Part shown: positions 1 through 8,156 of the stretch, piece after piece | Position numbering within the stretch: the stretch's first letter is position 1 | Layout of the letters: each line of letters starts with the position of its first letter | Assembly (NCBI GenBank): GCA_965248685.1 | Contig: CBDFKC010000004.1 | Coordinates: forward strand, 682,001 to 746,000 | DNA: 64,000 nucleotides | Origin: VYFG01 sp965248685 | Lineage (GTDB): Bacteria; Pseudomonadota; Gammaproteobacteria; Arenicellales; Poriferihabitantaceae | Direction of reading: 5' to 3' | The notes under the pieces: generated by a model | The model's input: only the letters and a program-made list of their open reading frames with translations | What the model was told of the DNA's origin: nothing | The model's database searches: none | Position numbers and translations under genes: made by a program

Positions 1-243
1 TCTTCGTAGGACCCCGGACAGAACCGTTCCATCACCAACACCGGCATCGAAAATTTTGACCGCTGGCGGTTTTGGTTGAAGCCTTACTAACTCATGATCG
101 ATACGTTCAACTGAAGCCCATTTCTCCCCGCAGGTCGTGACAAACATCAGATACTTCAGGCGATTGTCGTAAAATCGAAGTGGTTTATCTTTGCCCACGA
201 CTTTGATTTTTATGTCGGCTTTGCTGCTGCTCGAATCATTCAT
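1..243 (-). CDS. Class I SAM-dependent methyltransferase, N-terminal part (runs off the window)
   Basis: Partial gene of which only the first 81 codons lie in the window; it continues beyond base 1. The start ATG at 243 is preceded by an AAGGAG ribosome-binding site (257-262 on the minus strand). The visible protein is a hydrophilic leader of about 65 residues followed by IFDAGVGDGTVL (about residues 67-78). This resembles motif I of Rossmann-fold methyltransferases, the glycine-rich loop that holds S-adenosylmethionine. The substrate is unknown because the acceptor half is missing. The downstream NRDE gene (289-1068) is on the same strand, so the two may be co-transcribed. The fold call is reasonable; nothing more can be said. 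Confidence 0.6.
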   Translation of the reverse strand, partial: MNDSSSSKADIKIKVVGKDKPLRFYDNRLKYLMFVTTCGEKWASVERIDHELVRLQPKPPAVKIFDAGVGDGTVLSGVLRR

Positions 244-288
244 TGGTAATAAAACTCCTTGGTACGCTATATAGAGTAAGACCGGTTA

Positions 289-1068
289 TCAGCTGCTCTT
301 TTGTTGAATGGAAAATTGTTGAGCTTGGCTGATAGTGCCGTTGATCAAATAGTTGTATTCCATAATTTCCATCTCGGGGAATGATATCAACAACAACGTG
401 GTAGTTCGAGTGCCATAGCTCTCGCCGCGGACAAAAATTGAGGATAACTCCCGCTCCAATCCGGGGTCAATGCCAGTTTCTGGAAGCTGGTCCAGATCAG
501 ATTGGGTAGTGTCCTGCATAATGGCAAGCAACTGCTCTGGTTCAATACTCGATGAATGAGAAATATAGTTTGATAACTTCTCAACCCCCAGAGACATCTT
601 TGGCCAAGATTGATCGATACTGCCGTTACTAATGCTGTGGAAACCTGACTTCAATTGTTTGGCCGAATTGAACCCATAGCCCCATAGTTGCAGGCAATGG
701 ATATCACCATATACCAGGTTAAACGGATTGTAGTTTTGATGATTTAGTTCGAGAAACTTTTCGAAGTCACTATTTGACTCGTGAAACAGTTGCGGACTCA
801 AAAAACGGCTTACCAGTTCTCCCCTGGACAGTGCATTTTTACGCTGGCTGCCGGGTTGGCGGTAATTAGTGATTGCCGCGAATTTACCGCTTCGATTAAC
901 GCCTAACCAGGTCCCGCCGGCTTCTATATCTCGACCGGCAAGGACATTCAGGTCGTCCTGCCAGTATCCCATCGATCGGCTCGGCCTGGCAAAGAATTCA
1001 TCCCGATTTGCAGCGATGATAAGTGGATATTGGGGGTGCTGGTTTTTGGCGATAAAAAGGATACACAT
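289..1068 (-). CDS. NRDE/TANGO2-family protein
   Basis: About 259 residues. The N-terminus reads MCILFIA followed by AANRDEFFARP, which contains the Asn-Arg-Asp-Glu motif that names the NRDE (TANGO2) family. The Cys directly after Met is the usual family start and resembles the N-terminal nucleophile of Ntn hydrolases, so I prefer the ATG at 1068. A TTG at 1089 is in frame but adds residues the family lacks. Further conserved-looking patches are AGRDIEAGGTWLGVN and the C-terminal SYGTRTTTLLLI. The eukaryotic relative is linked to metabolic stress and possibly haem handling; the bacterial role is not established. It lies immediately downstream of the partial methyltransferase gene on the same strand. 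Confidence 0.85.
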   Translation of the reverse strand: MCILFIAKNQHPQYPLIIAANRDEFFARPSRSMGYWQDDLNVLAGRDIEAGGTWLGVNRSGKFAAITNYRQPGSQRKNALSRGELVSRFLSPQLFHESNSDFEKFLELNHQNYNPFNLVYGDIHCLQLWGYGFNSAKQLKSGFHSISNGSIDQSWPKMSLGVEKLSNYISHSSSIEPEQLLAIMQDTTQSDLDQLPETGIDPGLERELSSIFVRGESYGTRTTTLLLISFPEMEIMEYNYLINGTISQAQQFSIQQKSS

Positions 1069-1165
1069 TGAGGAATTATAATGGGGCAAATTATCCCGGG
1101 GTAGATTATTTATTGGCGCTGGGGGGAAAGGTTGTATACCATCGAGCGATTAATTATCTAACGAA

Positions 1166-1759
1166 ATGCCAATGTCTGCGAAAATCAGAAAAACAGTGAT
1201 ATATCGGGAAGAAACCCTGATCGAAGGTGGAAAGGTGGCCGAGCGACCATTGGTGTTTATTGCTGCCGCGACGGTAATAAAGAATCCCTGGGCAGGTCTG
1301 GGATTCGTCGAGGATCTCCGGCCGCAAATTAACGCCGTGGCCCCCGGACTTGGTGTATTACTGACTGAATATATTATCCAGCATGCGGGGTCTGGTGATG
1401 CCGTTGAAGGCTATGGAAAGGCGGCGATCGTTGGCGTCGATGGTGAAGTGGAGCACGCATCGGCAATAATACATACCTTGAGGTTTGGGAATACTTACCG
1501 TAAGGCAGTTGGAGCAGAAAGTTACCTGAGTTTCACCAATACCCGAGGGGGTGCTAATGCGCCAATCTCTATTCCCTTGATGCATAAACATGATGCTGGA
1601 ATGCGTTCACACTATCTGACAATTCAGTTTTCCATCAATGATGCCCCCGCCGCTGATGAGATCGTTGTTGCTCTGGGCGCCTCCATTGGTGGCCGCCCTC
1701 ATCATCGCATTGGCGATCGTTATCGGGACCTCGAAGAACTGGGAGCGAATAACGTTTAG
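1166..1759 (+). CDS. AA_synth (DUF1185) family protein
   Basis: A 197-residue protein starting at ATG 1166. The sequence matches the family annotated as amino acid synthesis protein (DUF1185): an N-terminal KTVIYREE segment, a central GYGKAAIVGVDGEVEHASAIIHTLRFG block, and a C-terminal ALGASIGGRPHHRIGDRY block. Despite the name, the biochemical role of the family is poorly known. Members are often found beside amidohydrolase or pyrimidine-catabolism genes, but no such genes are present here. The gene ends 6 bases before cvfB and is probably transcribed with it and ylqF. No signal peptide or membrane segment is visible. Confidence 0.75.
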   Translation: MPMSAKIRKTVIYREETLIEGGKVAERPLVFIAAATVIKNPWAGLGFVEDLRPQINAVAPGLGVLLTEYIIQHAGSGDAVEGYGKAAIVGVDGEVEHASAIIHTLRFGNTYRKAVGAESYLSFTNTRGGANAPISIPLMHKHDAGMRSHYLTIQFSINDAPAADEIVVALGASIGGRPHHRIGDRYRDLEELGANNV

Positions 1760-1765
1760 AAAAAA

Positions 1766-2605
1766 GTGGAAATAGGAAAAGTCAACGCGCTGGAAGTCCT
1801 CAAGGAGGTTGAATTCGGTATTTATCTGGACGCTGGAGAAGCTGGTGAAATTTTAATGCCGAAACGCTACGTTCCGAATGGGGTTGAACCGGGGTCTATA
1901 GTAGAAGCATTTATCTACCGGGACTCTGAAGATCGTCTGATCGCAACGTCGGAGAATCCAAAAGTAATGGTAGGTGAGTGTGCCTATCTCAGAGTACAGG
2001 CGGTTAACAAGATCGGCGCGTTTCTCGATTGGGGGCTGCCAAAGGATTTGCTGGTGCCATATAACGAAATGGCCTCTCCGATGGAAGTGGATAAATCCTA
2101 TGTGGTTTATGCCTATGTGGATAAACGCACCAATCGAATCGCAGCGTCATCCAAGTTAAGTATGTTTCTAAAAGAAACCGGCGAAAGGTTTCAAGTCGGC
2201 CAGGAGGTTAATTTACTCATTGCGGCACGATCGGACCTTGGCTATAAGGCGATCATTGATGGCACCCATCTTGGCCTCATATTCCACAGCAATGTAACCA
2301 GTGCAATTGAACTCGGGCAGAATTTGCCCGGTTACATTCAACGGATCAGAAACGATGACGGTCGGATTGATCTGGCGATAGACCCAGGGCGTGCCGTGAC
2401 TCGTAATGACCTAAAAACCCAGATAATCGAATTCCTAAAAGCCAACCAGGGCAAGTCATCACTTACTGACAGGAGTTCCCCAAAACAAATTATGGATCAG
2501 TTTGGCGTGAGTAAAGGCAGTTATAAAAAAGCATTAGGAGCGCTTTATAAACAGAAACTTATTGAAATTGGAAAAGACCACATTACCCTTGTGAAGGAGA
2601 ACTAG
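1766..2605 (+). CDS. cvfB: S1-like RNA-binding protein, CvfB/YitL family
   Basis: 279 residues from a GTG at 1766. The protein reads as successive S1-like OB domains (roughly residues 1-60, 62-130 and 140-205; note GAFLDWGLPKDLLVP at about 85-99). A C-terminal winged helix follows (about 225-279; SPKQIMDQFGVSKGSYKKALGALYKQKLI). That order is the CvfB layout known from Staphylococcus aureus and Streptococcus pneumoniae, where the protein binds RNA and affects virulence-gene expression. A general RNA-binding regulatory role is inferred here. The ribosome-binding site is weak, and only 6 bases separate the gene from the upstream AA_synth gene, so translational coupling is likely. Confidence 0.88.
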   Translation: MEIGKVNALEVLKEVEFGIYLDAGEAGEILMPKRYVPNGVEPGSIVEAFIYRDSEDRLIATSENPKVMVGECAYLRVQAVNKIGAFLDWGLPKDLLVPYNEMASPMEVDKSYVVYAYVDKRTNRIAASSKLSMFLKETGERFQVGQEVNLLIAARSDLGYKAIIDGTHLGLIFHSNVTSAIELGQNLPGYIQRIRNDDGRIDLAIDPGRAVTRNDLKTQIIEFLKANQGKSSLTDRSSPKQIMDQFGVSKGSYKKALGALYKQKLIEIGKDHITLVKEN

Positions 2606-2624
2606 CTTGTGACCGGTATCTAAC

Positions 2625-3548
2625 GTGGCACAGATTCAATGGTATCCCGGCCACATGCACAAAGCTGCCAAGGGTATACGGGAGACATTGTCACAAGTAG
2701 ATTTGTTTCTCGAATTGCTGGACGCGCGTATTCCTGCCAGTAGCGCAAACCCAATGATTAGCGAACTCCGAGGCGACAAACAGGGGGTAAGGGTGTTAAC
2801 TAAATCTGATCTTGCTGATCCCGAGACTACTAAACTTTGGCAGAATTGGTTGCAAACCGCCAGGGGCATAGATTGCGTGGTGACGTGTGCTAATGATAGA
2901 CAGCAGATCAAGTCGCTAGCTGAGTATTGTCGTGCTCTGGTGGATCCTGACAGGCAGCGATTGCAGCCGATAACAATTATGGTCGTAGGGATTCCGAATG
3001 TTGGAAAATCGACTTTTATCAATATTTTGGCCGATCGAACGATCGCCAAAACTGGAAACGAAGCAGCGATAACCAGAGGTCAGCAAAGAATAAAACTGGA
3101 CAGCGGAATTGCATTGCTGGATACGCCGGGGGTGCTATGGCCAAATGTAGAGAATCCTGCAAGTGGATTTCGTCTGGCTTCTACCGGTGCAATAAGAGAC
3201 TCGGCAATCTCGCACCATGAGGTGGCTTGGTTTCTCGCGGAATTTTTATTGAACCACTACCCGGATTTGGTTGATCGACGCTACCAGGCTGTTTTCGAGG
3301 ATAAGGATCCAGAAGCGCTAATGGTCCATATAGGTCATCAGCGCGGTTGTCTGAAAGCCGGCGGACAGGTCGATTTCGATAGGGTGGCAAAAATTCTCAT
3401 CAACGAATTTCGTGAAGGCAAGATCGGTCGAATCACGATGGAGACACCGTCAATGATTTCGCGGGAAGAAGCGGAAGTTGAAAAACGCCGTTTGGAAAAA
3501 GCCGAAAAGAAGCGTCAGCGGAAAAAGAAATGGAAAGGGTCGGGTTAA
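2625..3548 (+). CDS. rbgA: Ribosome biogenesis GTPase YlqF/RbgA
   Basis: 307 residues from a GTG at 2625, chosen because the family begins with an IQWYPGHM-type motif. The GTPase motifs occur in circularly permuted order: G4 (TKSD, residues 59-62), then G1 (GIPNVGKS, 122-129), G2 Thr150, and G3 (DTPG, 166-169). This is the signature of the YlqF/YawG family. RbgA acts in late assembly of the 50S subunit. The usual G4 Asn (NKxD) is Thr here. The C-terminus is very basic (a run of KKRQRKKKWKG), suggesting rRNA contact. It is the last gene of the 1166-3548 plus-strand group. Confidence 0.92.
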   Translation: MAQIQWYPGHMHKAAKGIRETLSQVDLFLELLDARIPASSANPMISELRGDKQGVRVLTKSDLADPETTKLWQNWLQTARGIDCVVTCANDRQQIKSLAEYCRALVDPDRQRLQPITIMVVGIPNVGKSTFINILADRTIAKTGNEAAITRGQQRIKLDSGIALLDTPGVLWPNVENPASGFRLASTGAIRDSAISHHEVAWFLAEFLLNHYPDLVDRRYQAVFEDKDPEALMVHIGHQRGCLKAGGQVDFDRVAKILINEFREGKIGRITMETPSMISREEAEVEKRRLEKAEKKRQRKKKWKGSG

Positions 3549-3739
3549 AAAAGTTGCGTAATTGCGATGTTATATGGCATTCGACATATGCATCCAGTAT
3601 GTGTGCAGGTTGATATAAGTACTTTAGTCACTTATTAAAAGATTGTACCTGTCACCCTGGAAACTTGTGTCGAGTGATATTTCGCTGCAGGTCAAAATCC
3701 AACCTGTCTGAAAACATGTTATTGAACGGAAGTTAAAAA

Positions 3740-4312
3740 CTAAATACCGACTCTTTTGGCAACACGAAATTCAATATCATAGTCACCGTGTCGTACCTTT
3801 CCGACTTGCCAGCTACCATCATCGGGAACCGCGTCCATTTCCAGGAATAATGAACCTGTTGCTCTTCCCAGGGCAGTTATTGCTGACGCGGGGTCAGAGA
3901 TTCCAAAAAGTTGAGAAGGCGCTTCAGCCAATATTCTCGAAATAGCTGCTTCCTGGTCTTCGGTCGAATCGGATTCCTGGATTTCCTCGGCAATCTTCTT
4001 CATTGTCTCGAGGTTTTCACTATTAACCGGTGTAATGCTATGGTGAAAATTAGGAGTGACCATGGTTAAAGATTGGCTTTCACCAAGGTCATTGGCTTCT
4101 CCCGAGTCGCGGAGATCGGATAGATAAAGCTTGGTCGCTACGTCTACCAAAGCCATGGCAGCCAAGTGTATTTGTTCCCGGGAAAACTTCTGTTTTTCCA
4201 TCGCTCTAATCGAAGCTATCGCAAATGCTTGAGCTTCAGGAGGGATGTTTTGGGAAAATCGGTATTCGTTGGATTTTCGCTTGTGTGCCGGGCTCGGCTT
4301 AGTCTTGGTCAA
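3740..4312 (-). CDS. Hypothetical protein, no family recognised
   Basis: An open frame of 190 codons from TTG 4312. An in-frame stop lies directly upstream, and the next possible ATG is at residue 38 (RAMEK), so the true start is uncertain. The protein is hydrophilic with no signal peptide or membrane segment. It has a basic N-terminus, helical stretches around residues 30-65, and an acidic central helix (KKIAEEIQESDSTEDQEAAISRIL, shown here by its ends only). The C-terminus reads GSWQVGKVRHGDYDIEFRVAKRVGI. It stands alone between ylqF and the RAYT element. No function can be assigned; it is called a gene on length and absence of a better overlapping frame. Confidence 0.5.
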   Translation of the reverse strand: MTKTKPSPAHKRKSNEYRFSQNIPPEAQAFAIASIRAMEKQKFSREQIHLAAMALVDVATKLYLSDLRDSGEANDLGESQSLTMVTPNFHHSITPVNSENLETMKKIAEEIQESDSTEDQEAAISRILAEAPSQLFGISDPASAITALGRATGSLFLEMDAVPDDGSWQVGKVRHGDYDIEFRVAKRVGI

Positions 4313-4563
4313 GGATCACAATCTTGTTGTTATAGTTAGAATTTTATTCCACGTTTGAAATCGCTTTATCCTCCTTGATCGGAAAAAGCATCGACTAGCA
4401 ACGCATTTTATCGTCCCTGTATTTTTACTCTTTATAAACTCAATTGCAATGTGTAATGACCATAACTTGTTGAAAACAAAAATAAATTGCAATTCGCAAA
4501 AAATCACGATGAGCGGTACAAGAACGATTCTAATCGGTCGCAATTCCTTTACAACTGGGTTTT

Positions 4564-4703
4564 TATTTTTTGGACACCCAACTTTTCGGGACGATTTTTT
4601 TGGTATTTTTTGGACACCCAGCTTTTCGGGACAAATTCTTGGACACCCATTAAGTTCGATAGTACATACAGGTCAGCAATTTCTGGACACCCATTAAGTT
4701 CGA
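4564..4703 (+). repeat. REP-like repeats upstream of the RAYT transposase (four copies)
   Basis: Four copies of TGGACACCCA, all in the same orientation: 4571-4580, 4611-4620, 4640-4649 and 4684-4693. Copies 1 and 2 form a 29-bp unit (4564-4592 and 4604-4632) with a single mismatch, ending in CTTTTCGGGAC. Copies 3 and 4 form a second unit ending in CATTAAGTTCGA. The inverted form TGGGTGTCCA occurs downstream of the transposase at 5904-5913, so the gene is bracketed by opposing repeats. The 4313-4772 stretch holds no other recognisable gene; two short plus-strand frames within it are made of repeat sequence. Confidence 0.8.
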
Positions 4704-4772
4704 ATAATTGACTTTGCTCTGTATTGGGTTAGGATATCCTTATTAGGGAATTTCTTACTACAGGAGGTAGTG

Positions 4773-5741
4773 ATGACCATCGCACGGAACAGACAAATTT
4801 GTCTGGAAGAGACAAGTTTTTATCACTGCACTAGCCGCTGTGTCAGGCGGGCTTTTTTATGTGGCTTCGATCCTCTTTCAGGAAATAGTTTTGAACATCG
4901 AAGAGGTTGGATAGAAAGTCGGTTGTTACAGTTATCCAAAGCATTTTGTATTGATCTCGTAAGCTATGCCGTGATGTCCAATCACTATCATGTCATATTG
5001 AAGGTTGACACAAAAACCGAAGGATTGTTGACGGATAGAGAAATTGTCGATCGCTGGAGCCTACTATACAAATTGCGTCCTCTATTAGCCAAATTTAAAA
5101 TTGGCGCAGAATTGTCCAATGTGGAGATGTCTCTACTGACAGCTGATATCCGAGTAATTAGAACAAGTCTTACTAGTATCAGCAAGTACATGGGATACCT
5201 AAATGAGCGTATCGCCAGGAAAGCGAATCTGGAGGATGAATGTAAAGGCAGATTCTGGGAGGGTCGATTTCACTCACAGGCACTACTGGACGATACCGCT
5301 TTGTTGCAGTGCATGACGTATGTCGATCTAAATCCAGTGAGAGCAGGAATAGCCTCAACTCCAGAGGATTCGCTGTACACCTCGGTTGGACAACGTCTGA
5401 AGAGTTCTGACCACGGCATGCTCCCATTCGATGATTGCGCACACTCTAATAAACCCTATTTTGACCCGGGGAGCCACCTGCCGATTACATTTCCAGAATA
5501 TCTGGAACTTCTGGATTGGACTGGGCGGATAATAAGGGATGGAAAAAATGGACATATCTTGGAAAAGTTTCCGCCAATATTTGGTCGCTTGGAAAAGGGT
5601 CCTAAAAAATGGATTTATGGGATGACTAGAAAGTCGAGATGGCGTCCTAAGGCATTAGGGTCACCAGAGCGTATCAAATCCTATTGCCATTCGATTGGGC
5701 AGTGCTGGATGTGGAATTTTCCTGAACAAACTACAGCGTAG
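4773..5741 (+). CDS. REP-associated tyrosine transposase (RAYT), HUH superfamily
   Basis: About 322 residues. The ATG at 4773 follows a strong AGGAGG at 4762-4767; a GTG one codon earlier is also possible. The HUH metal-binding motif is NHYHVIL (His72 and His74 counting from the GTG). The candidate nucleophile is Tyr140 or Tyr143 in SKYMGYLN, followed by the conserved GRFWEGRFHSQ and YVDLNPVRAG blocks. This is the Y1/TnpA_REP domain organisation of single-copy transposases thought to move short palindromic REP sequences as single-stranded DNA. Matching repeats flank the gene on both sides and recur at 12.0-12.3 kb. The reading frame is intact. Confidence 0.9.
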   Translation: MTIARNRQICLEETSFYHCTSRCVRRAFLCGFDPLSGNSFEHRRGWIESRLLQLSKAFCIDLVSYAVMSNHYHVILKVDTKTEGLLTDREIVDRWSLLYKLRPLLAKFKIGAELSNVEMSLLTADIRVIRTSLTSISKYMGYLNERIARKANLEDECKGRFWEGRFHSQALLDDTALLQCMTYVDLNPVRAGIASTPEDSLYTSVGQRLKSSDHGMLPFDDCAHSNKPYFDPGSHLPITFPEYLELLDWTGRIIRDGKNGHILEKFPPIFGRLEKGPKKWIYGMTRKSRWRPKALGSPERIKSYCHSIGQCWMWNFPEQTTA

Positions 5742-5903
5742 CTCTACGACAATCATTCGTTCTGGGTTGTGAGTAACGCCAGATACATACGCGCGGCAAA
5801 AACTTTGAATTCACACGGTTTTTAACGGCTTGTTGGCAGTGTAAATCTTCCAAAACTAACAAGTCGCTTTAATTCGCTAGTATTTCTGTAAAGTAGAAAA
5901 CGT

Positions 5904-5945
5904 TGGGTGTCCAAAATATTGGAATGGATGCCCCAAAATATTTTC
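5904..5945 (-). repeat. REP-like repeat downstream of the RAYT transposase
   Basis: TGGGTGTCCA at 5904-5913, followed by AAATATT and then a degenerate second copy (GGATGCCCC, also followed by AAAATATT). The orientation is opposite to the four upstream copies, closing the bracket around the transposase. The repeat reaches to within a few bases of the dusC stop codon at 5946. Confidence 0.7.
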
Positions 5946-6923
5946 CTAAATTTTATATTCGTGGTCAAGTTGATGGCGATGTTTAGTTATCATTTTAGAA
6001 ATCGAATCTGCATCAGATAACCGTTTTATTTGGTGGAACAGTATTTCTGCGCCTTGATACCGTTTTCTTAAATAAGCCAGCCACTGTTTGGTTCGATTCC
6101 CTGCGTATTTTGCACGCTGAGAGTCATGGTGATTAAACAGAGTATTTACCATCGCGGCAATTTGTGGCCAGTCTAGTGGCTGATATTTGTTGACAATTTG
6201 ATTGACTCCTGAGTGAATTATTTTTGCCAGGTCTGGACAGGCTAAACCTCCTCGTCCAACCATTAGATCTGGACAGCCGCTCTGTTGCCTCGCTGAGACC
6301 GCATGCTCCACATTCCAAATTTCCCCATTTACGATTAACCGCAGATTGTTTGGAGGGTTAATTTCACCGATATGCGACCAGTAGGCTGGTGGCTTATATC
6401 CATCGATTCTAGTGCGTGCGTGAATACATAACTCATTTGCAGAAGCTGCACCTATTTGATCGACGATATCAGGCAGTAACTCCGAGTTGTTAAATCCCAG
6501 GCGAATTTTTGCGCAGACAGGGACCGAGGGAGGTGTTCGGTCTCTGACGGCCTTAACAATTATTCCAATTCTATGGGGATCTCTAAGGAGGATAGATCCG
6601 CCACCATGACGATTGACGACTTTGGCAGGACAACCAAAATTTAAATCAATGCCGGGTGCGCCATTAGCGATGGCAACTTCCGCACTCTTTGCCATGAGCT
6701 CAGGGTCCCCACCAAGCAACTGGACAAAGACAGGAACTCCCGAGGCAGTATGACCATCACTGGCTAACTCGGGACAAAGTCTGTTAAAAACTTTAGCAGG
6801 AACAGGATTTGTAGTAACTCGAATAAACTCTGTAACACAGCGATCGTAACCGCCGATACCAGTAAGGAGTTTTCGCATATTGTGGTCGATTACGCCTTCC
6901 ATCGGGGCTAGAATCAGCTTCAT
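5946..6923 (-). CDS. dusC: tRNA-dihydrouridine(16) synthase DusC
   Basis: 325 residues; an FMN-dependent TIM-barrel enzyme that reduces uridine in the tRNA D-loop. The N-terminal LAPMEGVIDH, the TEFIRV segment and the KVFNRLCPEL motif match the DusC subgroup, which modifies U16, rather than DusA or DusB. The catalytic Cys is Cys98 in NFGCPAKVVN. RHGGGSILL and VNGEIWNVE are also conserved. The C-terminal helical tRNA-binding domain (KQWLAYLRKRY) is present and length is typical. The 3' end abuts a REP repeat. The divergent gene at 6962 starts 38 bp away, so the promoters must overlap. Confidence 0.93.
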   Translation of the reverse strand: MKLILAPMEGVIDHNMRKLLTGIGGYDRCVTEFIRVTTNPVPAKVFNRLCPELASDGHTASGVPVFVQLLGGDPELMAKSAEVAIANGAPGIDLNFGCPAKVVNRHGGGSILLRDPHRIGIIVKAVRDRTPPSVPVCAKIRLGFNNSELLPDIVDQIGAASANELCIHARTRIDGYKPPAYWSHIGEINPPNNLRLIVNGEIWNVEHAVSARQQSGCPDLMVGRGGLACPDLAKIIHSGVNQIVNKYQPLDWPQIAAMVNTLFNHHDSQRAKYAGNRTKQWLAYLRKRYQGAEILFHQIKRLSDADSISKMITKHRHQLDHEYKI

Positions 6924-6961
6924 CCAATAATTATAACCCGAACTCTTTTCTCAATTTTCAA

Positions 6962-8152
6962 ATGCCTGAAAAACTCTCTATAAAGGAAGCGAGAAAACTA
7001 GTATTGAATAGCCAACAGGTGTTTTCACCATCACGCACTGGGGCCGCAATCGATGCTACCTATGCTGCTATCAAGCATCTTGGATACATCCAAATAGATA
7101 CGATTTCGGTGGTTGCACGCGCACATCATCATACCCTTTGGAATCGGAACCCACGTTATAAGTCAATCCAGCTGGACCAGTTATTGGAGCAGAGGAAGGT
7201 TTTTGAGTATTGGTCTCATGCGGCTGCATACTTGCCAATCGACGATTTTAGATTCAGTTTACCAAGGATGCAGACAGAGCAAGGAGACCGCGGAAACTGG
7301 CTAAGATGTGAACCCAAAATTAAGACTGAGGTGTTTCAACGAATCCGTGATGAAGGCCCATTAATGGCTCGTGATTTTGTCGATCCCCGACCGGGGCGCA
7401 ATGGAATGTGGGACTGGAAGCCTGCCAAACATGCGCTGGAGCAGCTATTTATGGAAGGAGTGTTGATGACGACGCGGCGACAAGGATTTAATAAAGTGTA
7501 CGATCTCACCGAGCGCGTGCTGCCACCTAATGTGGTTACCGTGGTGCCTACTCCTGCCGAACTCGCGAGGCATTTAATCAATTCATTTTTACGTGCAAAT
7601 GGGCTTGGGTTAACTACTGAAATTAGCTACTTGAGAAAGGGCATACGCCCGGTTATACAAAAAGTATCAATGCAAATGATTGAAAACGGAGAATTACTGG
7701 AGGTTGACGTTAGAGGACAGACCTGGCTTGCGTTACCCCAACTGCAGGAAGTGCTAAGCAAACCGTTGAGTCGATCTAAACTGAAGATTCTCTCACCATT
7801 TGACAATCTGGTAATCCAGCGAAAGCGGATGCGGCAATTGTTCGAATACGACTTCCTGATTGAGTGTTATGTCCCGGCGCCTAAACGAAAATACGGATAC
7901 TTTTGCTTACCGTTAGTCTGGCAAGGAGAAATCATAGGTCGAATGGATTGTAAGGCACATCGAGATGTAGGGAAATTGGAAATTCGAGGATTATTTCTTG
8001 AATCTGGAAAATTTGACCTGAAGCAATTACTCGATGCGCTGGTCAAAGAATTGAGGTTATTTAGCGATTTTAATGGATGCCATCAAATTCAGGTTTCGAG
8101 CCTGGCGGATGCCTCTTTACAAAAATTATTGTGTGACCAGTTGGATAGATAA
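6962..8152 (+). CDS. YcaQ/AlkZ-like winged-helix DNA glycosylase
   Basis: 396 residues. Members of the YcaQ/AlkZ (HTH_42) family are winged-helix DNA glycosylases that remove bulky alkyl adducts and unhook interstrand crosslinks. The family motif QxD is present as Gln44-Ile-Asp46 in YIQIDTISVVARAHH, followed by EYWSHAAAYLP (about residues 80-90), both characteristic of YcaQ. The C-terminal half carries LSPFDNLVIQRKRM and YGYFCLPLVWQGEIIGRMDCKAHR, also conserved. The start at ATG 6962 is 38 bp from the divergent dusC. The next gene (EamA) begins at or before the stop. A crosslink-repair role follows from the family and is not tested here. Confidence 0.88.
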   Translation: MPEKLSIKEARKLVLNSQQVFSPSRTGAAIDATYAAIKHLGYIQIDTISVVARAHHHTLWNRNPRYKSIQLDQLLEQRKVFEYWSHAAAYLPIDDFRFSLPRMQTEQGDRGNWLRCEPKIKTEVFQRIRDEGPLMARDFVDPRPGRNGMWDWKPAKHALEQLFMEGVLMTTRRQGFNKVYDLTERVLPPNVVTVVPTPAELARHLINSFLRANGLGLTTEISYLRKGIRPVIQKVSMQMIENGELLEVDVRGQTWLALPQLQEVLSKPLSRSKLKILSPFDNLVIQRKRMRQLFEYDFLIECYVPAPKRKYGYFCLPLVWQGEIIGRMDCKAHRDVGKLEIRGLFLESGKFDLKQLLDALVKELRLFSDFNGCHQIQVSSLADASLQKLLCDQLDR

Positions 8153-8156
8153 TAAG

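Noticed and set aside
4449..4711. Two overlapping plus-strand frames upstream of the RAYT gene
   Set aside because: They are composed of the REP-like repeats (FWTPNFSG-type repeated peptides) and end before the transposase.
8073..8156. Upstream extension of the EamA transporter
   Set aside because: Overlaps the YcaQ-like gene in another frame and is not hydrophobic or family-like.
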